Of a stretch of DNA of 64,000 bases, positions 24,158-33,171 are shown piece after piece. A program made the position numbers and the translations under genes. The DNA comes from Planctomycetota bacterium (GTDB taxonomy: Bacteria; Planctomycetota; UBA1135; UBA2386). The DNA is taken from positions 1-64,000 of the forward strand of contig JADLFX010000045.1 in NCBI GenBank assembly GCA_020849665.1. Direction: 5' to 3'. Numbering within the stretch: position 1 is the stretch's first letter; each line of letters opens with the position of its first letter. Below the pieces are notes generated by a model. That model was not told the DNA's origin and did not search any database. It saw only the letters and a program-made list of their open reading frames with translations.

Positions 24158-26968
24158 ATGACCGAGGACCGTGACGAGCGGATGGACGAGCTGCAGAAGG
24201 CGATGGAGCTCTTCCTGCAGCAGAGCGAGACCGGCGACTCCTCGCAGGTGGACGAGGCGATCCGCTCCGACCCGCGCCTGCGCGAACTCCTGGAGCCGAT
24301 GCTGGCCGAGGGCGCGGCCGAGGCGGCGGGGAGCGACGCCGCATTCGCCGCCGACGCGCCACCCGACGCCAAGGGCAGCTTCGGCGACTTCCGCCTGCTG
24401 CGCGAGCTGGGGCGCGGCGGCATGGGCGTGGTGCACGAGGCCGTCCAGGTCTCGCTGAACCGGCGCGTCGCGCTCAAGCTCCTGCCGCCGGAGCGCGTGC
24501 AGGACCCTTCCGCCGTGCTGCGCTTCAAGCGGGAGGCGGCCGCCACGGCGGCCCTGAACCACGCGGGCATCGTCAAGGTGTTCGCCACCGGCAGCACCGG
24601 CGCGACCCTCTTCCTGGCCATGGAGCTGCTGGAGGGGCCGCTGCTCCTCGCGCATCTGGCCGGACTCCCGCCCGAGCAGCGCGCGCCCGCAGCGGCCGCC
24701 TTGCTGGCCACCGTGGCCGAAGCCCTGCACCACGCGCATCAGGCCGGGATCGTGCACCGCGACGTGAAGCCTGGGAACGTGATGCTGCGCAAGGACGGCA
24801 CGCCGGTGCTCACGGACTTCGGCATCGCGAGCCAGGAGCAGCTGCCCTCGCTCACCGCCACCGGCGACTTCGCCGGCACCCCGTACTACGTCGCGCCCGA
24901 AGTGGTCCGCCGCGGCGCCAGCGCCGCGGACGCCCGCAGCGACGTCTGGTCGTTGGGCGCGACGCTCTACGAGGCGATCTGCGGCCGGCGGCCGTTCGAG
25001 GGCGAGACCAGCCTCGACGTGATGCACCGCATCCTCACCCGCGACCCCGAGGATCCGCGCCGCCACGCGCCCGACCTCGCGCCCGACCTCGCCGCGATCG
25101 CGCTCAAGGCGCTGGAGAAGGACCCCGCGCAGCGCTACGCGACGGCCGGGGAGATGGCCGAGGACCTGCGGGCGTTCCTGGCCTACCGGCCGGTCCGCGC
25201 CAAGCCGGCCACGATCACCCAGCGCGTGCGCCGCTTCGCCCGGCGCGAGCCGTGGAAGGCCGGCCTCGCCGCGCTGCTCGCCGTCGGCCTCCCGACGGTG
25301 CTCGCCCTGGGCGGCTACCTGGTGGCCAAGGCGCCGGAGATCCGCGCGTTCGAGGCGCTGCAGCTCCACGAGCAGGTCGAGCAGGTCCTGGCGGAAGGGT
25401 TCCTGGAGTACAGCGAGGGCCGGCGCGACACGTCCATTCCGATCTTCGCGCGTGCGCTCGCCCTCGCCCCCGACAGCGTCGAGGCGCTGGCCGGCCACGT
25501 GCTCGCGCACCAGAAGAACGGCAACTCCGCGCGCGCCCTGCAGCTCCTGCGCGGCCGTCCGGACATGCTGGCGCGCAACCACGAACTACGCCGACTCGAG
25601 GCCCGCCTGCTCCGGGACCTGCGCCGGGACGACGAGGCGAAGGCGGTCGAGGCCGAGCTCGGCGAGCTGCGGGGCCCGTTGGACCACTTCCTGGCCGGCC
25701 TCGCCGCCACCCAGGAGGGCCACGTGCGCGGCAAGCCGGCGTTCGAGCGCGCGGTGCGGCTCCTGGAGACCGCGATCCTCAGCAGCGAACGGGCCCGCGC
25801 CATCTACCACCTCGAGTACGCCCACGCCGTGGGCCACCTCGAAGACCGGGCGCGGGCCCGCGCCGTGGAGGCGTCGCTGGCGCTGCGCTTCCCGAACTCG
25901 CCGCAGGCCTGGTTCTGGATCTCGTTCTGTCATGGCTTCCAGGACCCCAGGCGCGCCGCGGCGGCAGCCGAGAAGGCCCTGGAGCTGCGGCCCGACTGGC
26001 TGGTCGCGCTCGGCAACGCGGCGAAGTACTACCACACGCTCAAGGACTGGAAGTCCGCGCGCATCAAGTACGAGGCGGCCCTCCGGCTCGCCCCGGACGA
26101 CGCCGACCTGCTCGAGGACTACGGCAACACGCTGCACGAGCTGGGCGAGCCCGACGCCGCCGAGGCGGCGTATCACCGGGCGCTCGCGCTCGACCCGCGC
26201 ATGAACCCGGCCTGGGTGGGCCTGGGGCAGATCGCCCAGGAGCGGCGCGACTGGCCGAAGATGCTCGAGTGGATGACCAAGGGCGCCGAGAGCGACCCGC
26301 AGGACTTCAGCGCCTGGTTCGGGGTCGGCTTCGCGCTGCGCAGCCAGGGCCGACTGCAGGAGGCGCGCGCCGCCTACGAGAAGGCCGTGGCGACCTCGCC
26401 GGGCACCGTCCCGCAGCCGCGCGTCAACCTCGCCAACGTGCTCCTCGACCTGAACGAGCCGCAGCGCGCGCTGGATCTCCTGCGCGAGGCCCTGAAGATC
26501 GACCCCAAGCTCCCGCAGGCGTACTCCGCCATGGCCAACGCGCTGGCCAGGACCGCGACCGAGGATGAGCGGCTGAGCTTCGCCGCCGAGTGGCGGGCGC
26601 GCCTGCCGAACGACTTCCGCGCCCACCGCGAGAGCGCGCGGATCCTGGTGAGCCGCAAGGGTGCGATCGACGCCGAAGTCCTGGATCAGGCCGAACCCTG
26701 GGTGCAACGCGCCTTGGAGCTCACCAACGGCCGCGACCCCGATTCGCACGCGCTCCTGGCGTACCTCCTGCACAAGCGCGGCCAGCAGGACGCCGCCGTG
26801 GAGCGGATGGTGCTGGCCCTGCGCCTGGGGCGCGAACAGCGCCTGTCCCAGACCACGCTGCAGCGCTGGGAGGGCGACCTCGCCGTGATGCGCGCGGCCG
26901 CGGCGGAGGACGCCGCGACCCGGCCCGCGCCGGCACCCGCATCGCGGCCGGCCACCCGCCCCGGCTGA
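24158..26968 (+). CDS. Transmembrane Ser/Thr protein kinase with C-terminal TPR repeats
   Basis: This 936-residue protein has an N-terminal helical segment (DELQKAMELFLQQ to LRELLEPML) and a Hanks-type kinase domain at ~78-340. The kinase domain has a glycine loop LGRGGMG, catalytic Lys108, HRDVKPGN (200-207) and DFG (220-222). A transmembrane helix is at ~367-390, followed by about 530 residues of TPR-like repeats such as AEAAYHRALALDPRMNPAWV and AARAAYEKAVATSPGTVP. The kinase should face the cytoplasm and the TPRs the other side of the membrane. I prefer the ATG at 24158 because the earlier ATG (24122) overlaps the upstream gene and adds a non-conserved stretch, and because of the -10-like box just before 24158. 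A paralogue with the same layout lies at 57257-59839. Confidence 0.93.
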   Translation: MTEDRDERMDELQKAMELFLQQSETGDSSQVDEAIRSDPRLRELLEPMLAEGAAEAAGSDAAFAADAPPDAKGSFGDFRLLRELGRGGMGVVHEAVQVSLNRRVALKLLPPERVQDPSAVLRFKREAAATAALNHAGIVKVFATGSTGATLFLAMELLEGPLLLAHLAGLPPEQRAPAAAALLATVAEALHHAHQAGIVHRDVKPGNVMLRKDGTPVLTDFGIASQEQLPSLTATGDFAGTPYYVAPEVVRRGASAADARSDVWSLGATLYEAICGRRPFEGETSLDVMHRILTRDPEDPRRHAPDLAPDLAAIALKALEKDPAQRYATAGEMAEDLRAFLAYRPVRAKPATITQRVRRFARREPWKAGLAALLAVGLPTVLALGGYLVAKAPEIRAFEALQLHEQVEQVLAEGFLEYSEGRRDTSIPIFARALALAPDSVEALAGHVLAHQKNGNSARALQLLRGRPDMLARNHELRRLEARLLRDLRRDDEAKAVEAELGELRGPLDHFLAGLAATQEGHVRGKPAFERAVRLLETAILSSERARAIYHLEYAHAVGHLEDRARARAVEASLALRFPNSPQAWFWISFCHGFQDPRRAAAAAEKALELRPDWLVALGNAAKYYHTLKDWKSARIKYEAALRLAPDDADLLEDYGNTLHELGEPDAAEAAYHRALALDPRMNPAWVGLGQIAQERRDWPKMLEWMTKGAESDPQDFSAWFGVGFALRSQGRLQEARAAYEKAVATSPGTVPQPRVNLANVLLDLNEPQRALDLLREALKIDPKLPQAYSAMANALARTATEDERLSFAAEWRARLPNDFRAHRESARILVSRKGAIDAEVLDQAEPWVQRALELTNGRDPDSHALLAYLLHKRGQQDAAVERMVLALRLGREQRLSQTTLQRWEGDLAVMRAAAAEDAATRPAPAPASRPATRPG

Positions 26969-26997
26969 GCCGCCGGGTGCGGCCGGAGAAGGCGCGA

Positions 26998-27032
26998 GGC
27001 CGGCGGCCGCGCTCCCGCGCGCGCCGCCGGCC
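26998..27032. terminator. Strong GC hairpin between convergent genes
   Basis: GGCCGGCGGC (26998-27007) pairs with GCCGCCGGCC (27023-27032) around a 15-base GC-rich loop. It sits 30 bases after the kinase stop and 60 bases after the end of the gene at 27093 on the other strand. There is no T-tract, so factor-independent termination is uncertain. Confidence 0.5.
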
Positions 27033-27067
27033 CCGCTGCACACCGTGATGGAGCGAGTGGGATCCCG

Positions 27068-27083
27068 TCCGCCGCAGGGCGGA
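27068..27083 (-). terminator. Hairpin just after the tandem-repeat hydrolase gene
   Basis: TCCGCC and GGCGGA flank a four-base loop, nine bases beyond the stop codon of the gene ending at 27093. This is a typical terminator position but again lacks a T-run. Confidence 0.4.
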
Positions 27084-27092
27084 GGCGAGGGG

Positions 27093-29270
27093 TCAGGGGG
27101 CGACCGAGCCGAAGGTCAGGCCCGCGCCGCGCGTGGTCACGAGGCCCAGGGCGTTCGCGCCGACGTCGAGGAAGAGGTACTGCGTGTAGAGCGTGTCGCC
27201 GATGATGCTCGCGCTGGCGGGCACGTTGAGCGTCAGGCTGTGCTGGCCGCTCGCGTTGGTGGCGCCGTTCACGCCGACGGTCGGCGCCACGCGCAGGGCG
27301 CAGGTGCCGGCGCCGAGGAACGCCAGGCTGAGCGGCAGCGGGGTCGCGCCCCACGCCGTGTTGGAGGCGCCGAAGTAGATCACCGCGGGCGTGTTGGCGC
27401 GCGCGCCGGTGAGCGCCCAGGTGCTGGTGTCGCCGATCCGGCCCGAGCCGCTCACGCTGTGCGAGGGCGTCCCGGCGGTGCCGGCGCAGCTCGTCCCGAA
27501 GTAGGCGACGACGCCGCCGGTGTAGTTCTTGAACGTGAGCATGCTGGCGCGGACGCGCTCGCGCAGGATCTCGGCCGCGCCGATCGCGGCCGCGTCGTTT
27601 GCGTTGGCGTCGTTGGTGGCCGTGCCGCAGAACGCGCCGCCCACGTACTCCTGGAAGCTCACGCCCTGGGTCACGCTGTAGAACGGAACCCGGAAGTAGC
27701 CGGCCCAGGTGTGGTGGTAGCGGCTGTCCACGCCGTAGCCGCCGCGCTTGCCGGCGATGAAGAAGTACGAGCGGAACGCGGCCTCCTGGCTGGCGCTGAG
27801 CCCGACGCTCGCGGCCTCCTGGTCGACCACCGTGCCCAGACGGCCGAGCGCGTAGCCGCCGCCCTGGTAGGTGTTCATCATGATGTCGTAGAACTTCTGC
27901 CGCTGCGCGCCGAGGTAGCCGTTGATGACCTGCTCGTGCAGCTTGCCGAGGTCGACCAGCGTGGTGACGTTGGCGGGCGTCCCGCAGCCGATGTGGTGGT
28001 TGACGTCGGTGCCGGTCATGCCCAGCGCCGCGGCGGAGTTGGTGAGGTAGGTGAGCCCCGCCGTGGCGTTGCCGCCGCCCAGCAGCGTCGTGATCGCCTT
28101 GGTCCGCGCGTTGTCGGAATCGTTCATCATCTTGGCGAGCACCACCTCGAGGGTCTCGCCGACCGGGTTGGAGTCGGTCGGGCAGGAACCGCTCATGCTG
28201 GTGTTGACGGTCACGTTCTGGCCCAGGGAGTAGGTGCCGAGCGACACGCGCCGCATGGTCATCACGTGGTGCAGGGTCTTGAGCGTGGAGGCCGGCTCGA
28301 AGCCGCGCGGCTCGTTGAACGCGATCAGCACGGAGCTGTTGGCCCGCTTCAGGTAGCCGCCCACGTAGCCGTCGCTGGTGGCGCGCATCAGGTCGTTCAC
28401 ACGCCGCCCCTCGTCGTTGAGGTTGTCGGTCATGCCGACCGCGAAGGTCGTGAGCGTGATGCTGCCGACGGTGGTCGTGTACGGGTCGAGGCACACGAGG
28501 CGTGCGCCCAGGTTCATCAGTCCGTCGGTGACCTGCCCGGCGGACTGGCCCAGGCCGTACCAGCGCTTGTCTGGGAGCGAGTACATCACCGCGTCGTAGG
28601 CGTCGCTGCCCACGCGCTTGACGTCGATGAGCCGCGCGCCGTTCGTGCTCAGGTTGGTGCCGAGCTGCGCGCCGGTGATGCCGTAGTAGTACCACCAGCC
28701 GCGGTTGTGGCTGCCGGTGTTGCTGTAGAGCACCGCGGAGAAGTAGGTCGAGAGGCTGACCGTGTAGCGGTCCAGGTCGTAGATGCGCGCGCTGTTCGCG
28801 GTGACCGCGTTATTCACGCCGGTCGTGGACTGCCCGGTCACCCACCACCAGGGCTTCTGGTCGGCGCCGGTGTTCGCCACCATGACCACCGCGTAGCGCA
28901 GGGCGCCCGCGTCCAGGTACGGCTCGATGTCGATCGGCCGCGCGTTGTTGGCGCTCAGCAGGCTGCGCACCTGGGCCTCGGTCTGGCCGTAGTACCAGGC
29001 CCAGCCCTTGTTGTACGAGCCGCTGTTGGCCACCAGCGCCGCGGCGAAGGTCGGCACGCCGGAACTGATGCTCACCACCTTCAGGTTGGTGATCCGCCAG
29101 CCGGAGTTCGTCAGGTTGCCGAGGTCCGTGGGGTTGATGGAGTTGTCCCAGATCGCCCCCGTGGGCGTGGAGTTCTCGCGGTCGTCTTGCGCCCGGACCG
29201 AGAGGGCCAGGAGCGGCAACGCGAGGGCCAGGGACAGGACACGACGTCGAGAGAGGTGACAGGTGGTCAT
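27093..29270 (-). CDS. Secreted BTRD1-type tandem-repeat protein with beta-lactamase-like serine hydrolase domain
   Basis: This 725-residue protein resembles polyglycine hydrolases. An N-terminal SRRRVLSL motif fits a Tat signal. Residues ~55-310 contain about five bacterial tandem repeats, including RITNLKVVSISSGVPTFAAA and GWAWYYGQTEAQVRSLLSAN. A beta-lactamase-fold hydrolase follows, with nucleophile Ser328 and Lys331 in ASTLK, SDN at 385-387, and KRG at 508-510 where class A enzymes usually have KTG. The last ~130 residues (from about 595) are the C-terminal domain shared by other secreted proteins here (ATPLPLSLAFLGAGTCALR, then a LYTQ block). The ATG has an AAGGA Shine-Dalgarno nine bases upstream. 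The substrate is likely a peptide or peptidoglycan-like polymer, by family analogy only. Confidence 0.83.
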   Translation of the reverse strand: MTTCHLSRRRVLSLALALPLLALSVRAQDDRENSTPTGAIWDNSINPTDLGNLTNSGWRITNLKVVSISSGVPTFAAALVANSGSYNKGWAWYYGQTEAQVRSLLSANNARPIDIEPYLDAGALRYAVVMVANTGADQKPWWWVTGQSTTGVNNAVTANSARIYDLDRYTVSLSTYFSAVLYSNTGSHNRGWWYYYGITGAQLGTNLSTNGARLIDVKRVGSDAYDAVMYSLPDKRWYGLGQSAGQVTDGLMNLGARLVCLDPYTTTVGSITLTTFAVGMTDNLNDEGRRVNDLMRATSDGYVGGYLKRANSSVLIAFNEPRGFEPASTLKTLHHVMTMRRVSLGTYSLGQNVTVNTSMSGSCPTDSNPVGETLEVVLAKMMNDSDNARTKAITTLLGGGNATAGLTYLTNSAAALGMTGTDVNHHIGCGTPANVTTLVDLGKLHEQVINGYLGAQRQKFYDIMMNTYQGGGYALGRLGTVVDQEAASVGLSASQEAAFRSYFFIAGKRGGYGVDSRYHHTWAGYFRVPFYSVTQGVSFQEYVGGAFCGTATNDANANDAAAIGAAEILRERVRASMLTFKNYTGGVVAYFGTSCAGTAGTPSHSVSGSGRIGDTSTWALTGARANTPAVIYFGASNTAWGATPLPLSLAFLGAGTCALRVAPTVGVNGATNASGQHSLTLNVPASASIIGDTLYTQYLFLDVGANALGLVTTRGAGLTFGSVAP

Positions 29271-29419
29271 GAGTGAGATTCCTTGCTGCCCCCGAAGTGC
29301 TCGCAGCCCCCACCACCGAACCGACTCAGAGCAATTTCGACGGTCGCGTCACGCTGGCGTAACACCCCGGGACCGCCGGTCCCGGCTCTCGCCCCGGCCC
29401 CTCACCACCGCCATGCGGC

Positions 29420-29448
29420 TTGGCGCATGGCGCGTCCCGGCCCATGAT
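29420..29448 (+). promoter_or_regulatory. Candidate sigma-70-type promoter of nadA
   Basis: TTGGCG (29420-29425) and CATGAT (29443-29448) are separated by exactly 17 bases. The nadA ATG begins 12 bases after the -10 box, giving a leader of only about five bases. The spacing is ideal, although neither hexamer is a perfect match to consensus. Confidence 0.45.
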
Positions 29449-29460
29449 CCGGGACCCGCC

Positions 29461-30417
29461 ATGACGACGACGTCGATCGACCCGCGCCTGGATCTCTTCG
29501 CCGAGATCCAGCGGCTCAAGCGCCAGCAACGCGCCCTGGTCCTCGCCCACTACTACCAGGAGCCGGACATCCAGGACGTCGCCGACGCCCTGGGCGACTC
29601 CCTCGACCTGGCCCGGCGCGCCCGCGACGCGCGCGACGTGGACGTGATCGTGTTCTGCGGCGTCCACTTCATGGCCGAGACCGCCAAGATCCTGAACCCC
29701 GGCAAGATCGTGGTCGTCCCCGACCTCGAGGCCGGCTGTTCGCTCGCCGAGTCCTGCACCGGCCCGGCCCTGGCCGAGTGGCGCAAGCGCCACCCCGAGC
29801 ACTACGTGGTGAGCTACATCAACACCACCGCCGCGGCCAAGGCCGAGTCGGACATCATCTGCACGTCCAGCAACGCCGAGCAGATCGTGCGCGCGGTGCC
29901 GGCGGACCGGCCGATCCTCTTCGCCCCCGACAAGAACCTCGGCGCCTGGGTCGCCAAGAAGACCGGCCGCGCGATGGACTACTGGCCGGGCACCTGCATG
30001 GTGCACGTGACCTTCAGCGAGCGGAAGGTGATCGAGCTGAAGGCGAAGCACCGCGGCGCCAAGTTCATCGCCCACCCCGAGTGCGAGCCCGAGGTGTTGC
30101 GCCACGCGGACTTCATCGGGTCCACCAAGCGCCTGCTCGAGTACGTCGTCCAGGATCCGTGCCGCACGTTCATCGTCGGGACCGAGGAAGGCATCCTGCA
30201 CACCATGCGCAAGGCCGCGCCCGGCAAGGAGCTCATCGAGGCCCCCACCGAGAACCACGGCGGCTGCAAGGCCTGCTCCGAGTGCCCGCACATGAAGCGC
30301 AACACCCTGGAGAAGGTCTATCTCTGCCTGCGGGACCTGCGCCCGCGCATCGAGCTCGACGAGGGGCTGCGCCGCCGCGCCCTCGTCCCGCTGGAGCGGA
30401 TGCTCGCGCTTTCCTGA
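29461..30417 (+). CDS. nadA: Quinolinate synthase
   Basis: NadA condenses iminoaspartate with dihydroxyacetone phosphate to quinolinate in de novo NAD synthesis, using a [4Fe-4S] cluster. The 318-residue protein has the usual opening ALVLAHYYQEPDIQDVAD. Cluster-type cysteines are Cys93 (DLEAGCSLAESC), Cys179 (WPGTCMVH) and the late CKACSECPHM motif (Cys269, 272, 275). The ATG at 29461 agrees with the family start, while the longer in-frame extension does not. No nadB or nadC lies nearby. The gene is divergent from the secreted hydrolase gene, and zwf begins 108 bases downstream on the same strand, so the two may or may not be co-transcribed. Confidence 0.96.
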   Translation: MTTTSIDPRLDLFAEIQRLKRQQRALVLAHYYQEPDIQDVADALGDSLDLARRARDARDVDVIVFCGVHFMAETAKILNPGKIVVVPDLEAGCSLAESCTGPALAEWRKRHPEHYVVSYINTTAAAKAESDIICTSSNAEQIVRAVPADRPILFAPDKNLGAWVAKKTGRAMDYWPGTCMVHVTFSERKVIELKAKHRGAKFIAHPECEPEVLRHADFIGSTKRLLEYVVQDPCRTFIVGTEEGILHTMRKAAPGKELIEAPTENHGGCKACSECPHMKRNTLEKVYLCLRDLRPRIELDEGLRRRALVPLERMLALS

Positions 30418-30525
30418 GCGGCGCGGGAAACGCGGGCCTCCGCCGCGCCCTCGCCCGTAGGGGTGGACGAATCATCCCTGGCATGTTTCGTTCCGCCTGC
30501 GATCCGGCACGATAGGGGGGAATCC

Positions 30526-32040
30526 ATGGGCAACCCGCTGGCGGACGAACTCTCCTCCTCGCGCCGGGCCAAACCCTGCGCCCTGGTGATCTTCGGCGCC
30601 ACTGGCGACCTCACCCGGCGCAAGCTCGTGCCCGCGCTGATGGGCCTCGCCCAGGACGGTCTGCTCCCCACCGGCTTCGCGGTCGTCGGCTTCGCGCGCC
30701 GCGCGTTCGAGGGGCCCGCCTTCGTCGACGAGCTGCGCGACGGCGTCAAGCAGCACTCCCGCGGCCGCGGCGAGGAGACGCTCACGGCCATGCAGGAGGC
30801 GTTCTCCTACGTGCAGGCCGAGTACGACGACCCGGCCGGCTACCAGAAGCTGAAGGCCCACCTGGAGGAGATCGACAAGGCGCGCGGCACGCAGGGCAAC
30901 CGGGTCTTCTATCTGGCCACGCCCCCCAGCGCCTACTCGACCATCCTGGAGCACCTGCGCGCCAGCGGCCTGAGCACCGAGGCCGGCGGCCGCTTCGCCC
31001 GCGTGATCGTGGAGAAGCCCTTCGGCCGCGACCTGCCCTCGGCCCGCGCCCTCAACGAGCAGGTGGCCGCGGGCTTCAAGGAGCGGCAGGTGTTCCGCAT
31101 CGACCACTACCTGGGCAAGGAGACGGTCCAGAACATCCTGGTGCTGCGCTTCGCCAACGGGATCTTCGAGCCGCTCTGGAACGAGAAGTTCATCGACCAC
31201 GTGCAGATCACCGTGGCCGAGGCGATCGGGGTGGAGGGCCGCGGCGCGTACTTCGAGGAGGCCGGGATCATCCGCGACATGATCCAGAACCACCTCCTGC
31301 AGGTGCTCACGCTGGTGGCCATGGATCCGCCCGCCGCGCTCGGCGCCGACGCGGTGCGCGACGAGAAGGTCAAGGTGCTGCGCGCGATCCGCTCGCTCAC
31401 CCCCGACGAGGTGGCCGAGACCACGGTGCGCGGCCAGTACACCGCGGGCTTCCAGGCCGGCCAGGAGGTGCCCGGCTACCACGACGAGCTCGGCGTGGCC
31501 AAGGACTCCAAGGTCGAGACCTTCGCCGCGGTGAAGCTGCAGATCGAGAACTGGCGCTGGGGCGGCACGCCGTTCTTCCTGCGCTCTGCCAAGCGCATGC
31601 CGCGACGCGTCACGGAGGTGGCGATCCACTTCAAGAGCCCTCCGCACCGCCTCTTCGCCGCCACGGGATGCGGCAACCTCGACCAGAACATCCTCCTGGT
31701 GCGCATCCAGCCCGACGAGGGGGTGAGCATCCGCTTCGGCTCGAAGGTGCCGGGCCCCGACTACCGGATCCGCGACGTGCGGATGGACTTCCGCTACGGC
31801 ATGGCGTTCGGCGGCAGCACGGCCGACGCGTACGAGCGCCTGCTCCTCGACGCCATCGTCGGCGACTCCACGCTCTTCGCGCGCCGCGACGAGGTGGAGG
31901 AGGCATGGCGGATCGTGGACGCCATCGTCTCGGGCTGGGCCGCCAAGGGCATCGAACCCGAGCGCTACGAAGCCGGCACCTGGGGCCCCGACCTCGCCGA
32001 CCAGCTCCTGGGCGACGGGCGCGAGTGGCGCCGGCCATGA
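30526..32040 (+). CDS. zwf: Glucose-6-phosphate 1-dehydrogenase
   Basis: This 504-residue enzyme oxidises glucose-6-phosphate to 6-phosphogluconolactone with NAD(P)+, the entry to the oxidative pentose phosphate pathway. The N-terminal nucleotide-binding motif is GATGDLTRRK (~24-33), and the substrate-site signature RIDHYLGKE begins at residue 191, with His194. The ATG at 30526 follows a purine-rich AGGGGGG stretch, and a GTG at 30463 is a less likely start. The stop overlaps the opcA start by four bases (ATGA), so the enzyme and its assembly factor are coupled. Confidence 0.96.
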   Translation: MGNPLADELSSSRRAKPCALVIFGATGDLTRRKLVPALMGLAQDGLLPTGFAVVGFARRAFEGPAFVDELRDGVKQHSRGRGEETLTAMQEAFSYVQAEYDDPAGYQKLKAHLEEIDKARGTQGNRVFYLATPPSAYSTILEHLRASGLSTEAGGRFARVIVEKPFGRDLPSARALNEQVAAGFKERQVFRIDHYLGKETVQNILVLRFANGIFEPLWNEKFIDHVQITVAEAIGVEGRGAYFEEAGIIRDMIQNHLLQVLTLVAMDPPAALGADAVRDEKVKVLRAIRSLTPDEVAETTVRGQYTAGFQAGQEVPGYHDELGVAKDSKVETFAAVKLQIENWRWGGTPFFLRSAKRMPRRVTEVAIHFKSPPHRLFAATGCGNLDQNILLVRIQPDEGVSIRFGSKVPGPDYRIRDVRMDFRYGMAFGGSTADAYERLLLDAIVGDSTLFARRDEVEEAWRIVDAIVSGWAAKGIEPERYEAGTWGPDLADQLLGDGREWRRP

Positions 32041-32999
32041 ACCCCCGCGAGCCACACGCGCCGGCGGCCCCCGTCAGCACGCTGGAGGAGCAGCGGGTGC
32101 CGATCACCGGCATCGGCGACGCGCTGCGCAACCTCTGGCGGCGCGCCAGCGCCGAGGATCCGCAGCTGCCGCTGCACCGCGCGCTCACCATGAACTTCAT
32201 CGCGGTCACCGACACCGCGCACGAGCCGCAGCTCCAGGAGGCGCTGGAGCGGATCCTGATCCGCCACCCCTGCCGCGCCTTCCTGGTGCTCCTCGACGAG
32301 GAGGTGCACGGCCTGCAGGCCACCGTGGCGTCCCAGATCCGCACGCTCGGCGCGAGCCGCGTGACCGTGCTGGAGATGGTGCACCTGCGCAGCACCGACG
32401 AGCAGCTCGCCAAGGTGCCCGGGATCGTGCGCAGCATGCTGGTGAACGACATCCACACGCACCTCTTCTGGCAGCGGCCGGTGCCGCGCGACACCGGCCT
32501 GCTCGCCGAGCTGGCCGAACTCGCCGATCAGGTGGTCGTGGACTCCGCCGAGTTCGCCGACCCCGCCAAGGACATGGCGCGCCTGCGCCATCTCGAGGGC
32601 CCACGCCTCGTGGACCTCGTGTGGTTCCGCCTCGCCCCGTGGCGGCGCGCCCTGGCCGAGGCCTTCGAGACGTTCTCCTGGACACCCACCCCGGCCACCC
32701 ACGCCACGATCCGCCACGGGGGCGCCGCCGCCCCCAGCCAGGCCCTGGCCCGCTGGCTGGAGGAGAAGCTGAAGGCCAAGGTCAAGGTGAAGGCCGTGGC
32801 CGACGAGGCCCCCGAGCGCGAGCCCCTCGCCCTGGAAGTCGAGTGGGGCGACGTGCACGTCCTCGTCGAGCACCTCGTGGAGGAGCCGCGCCTGCGGGTC
32901 ACGACCACGCGCGGCGACCACTGTCTCCTGCCCTTCCTGCGCCCCGCGTCCCGCGGCCGCCAAGGGGACTTGCTCGCCGCAGCTCTCGATCTCGCGTGA
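32037..32999 (+). CDS. opcA: OpcA-like glucose-6-phosphate dehydrogenase assembly protein
   Basis: This 320-residue protein matches the OpcA family, best known from cyanobacteria and actinobacteria, where it activates or helps assemble G6PDH. Recognisable parts are LTMNFIAVTDTA near residue 50, HPCRAFLVLLDEE (~80), the helix-rich middle ending VVVDSAEFADP, and RLVDLVWFRLAPWRRALAEAF (~200). The position directly after zwf with an ATGA overlap strongly supports the assignment. It probably acts in the cytoplasm as a regulatory subunit. A hairpin follows 11 bases after the stop. Confidence 0.87.
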   Translation: MNPREPHAPAAPVSTLEEQRVPITGIGDALRNLWRRASAEDPQLPLHRALTMNFIAVTDTAHEPQLQEALERILIRHPCRAFLVLLDEEVHGLQATVASQIRTLGASRVTVLEMVHLRSTDEQLAKVPGIVRSMLVNDIHTHLFWQRPVPRDTGLLAELAELADQVVVDSAEFADPAKDMARLRHLEGPRLVDLVWFRLAPWRRALAEAFETFSWTPTPATHATIRHGGAAAPSQALARWLEEKLKAKVKVKAVADEAPEREPLALEVEWGDVHVLVEHLVEEPRLRVTTTRGDHCLLPFLRPASRGRQGDLLAAALDLA

Positions 33000-33009
33000 G
33001 CTGGGCTCC

Positions 33010-33032
33010 CTGCCGCCCGCCCCGGGTGGCAG
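33010..33032 (+). terminator. Hairpin after opcA
   Basis: CTGCCGCCC pairs with GGGTGGCAG (one G-T wobble) around a five-base loop, starting 11 bases after the opcA stop. No T-tract follows. It separates the zwf-opcA unit from the secreted protein gene at 33172. Confidence 0.5.
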
Positions 33033-33171
33033 AGGCAACGCTCACTTGCGCTGCGCCGAAGCAGGGCAACGCACGAAAAAACCGCCGGCCACGCGGATCG
33101 CAGTCCACACTTCGACGCGTCAGACTGCTATGCAAGCCCCTCCGTATCTGCCCCGAAGGTCAACCCGACTC

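Noticed and set aside
27045-29276. Plus-strand frame of 743 codons
   Set aside because: Antisense to the tandem-repeat hydrolase, which has a Tat-like signal and catalytic motifs.
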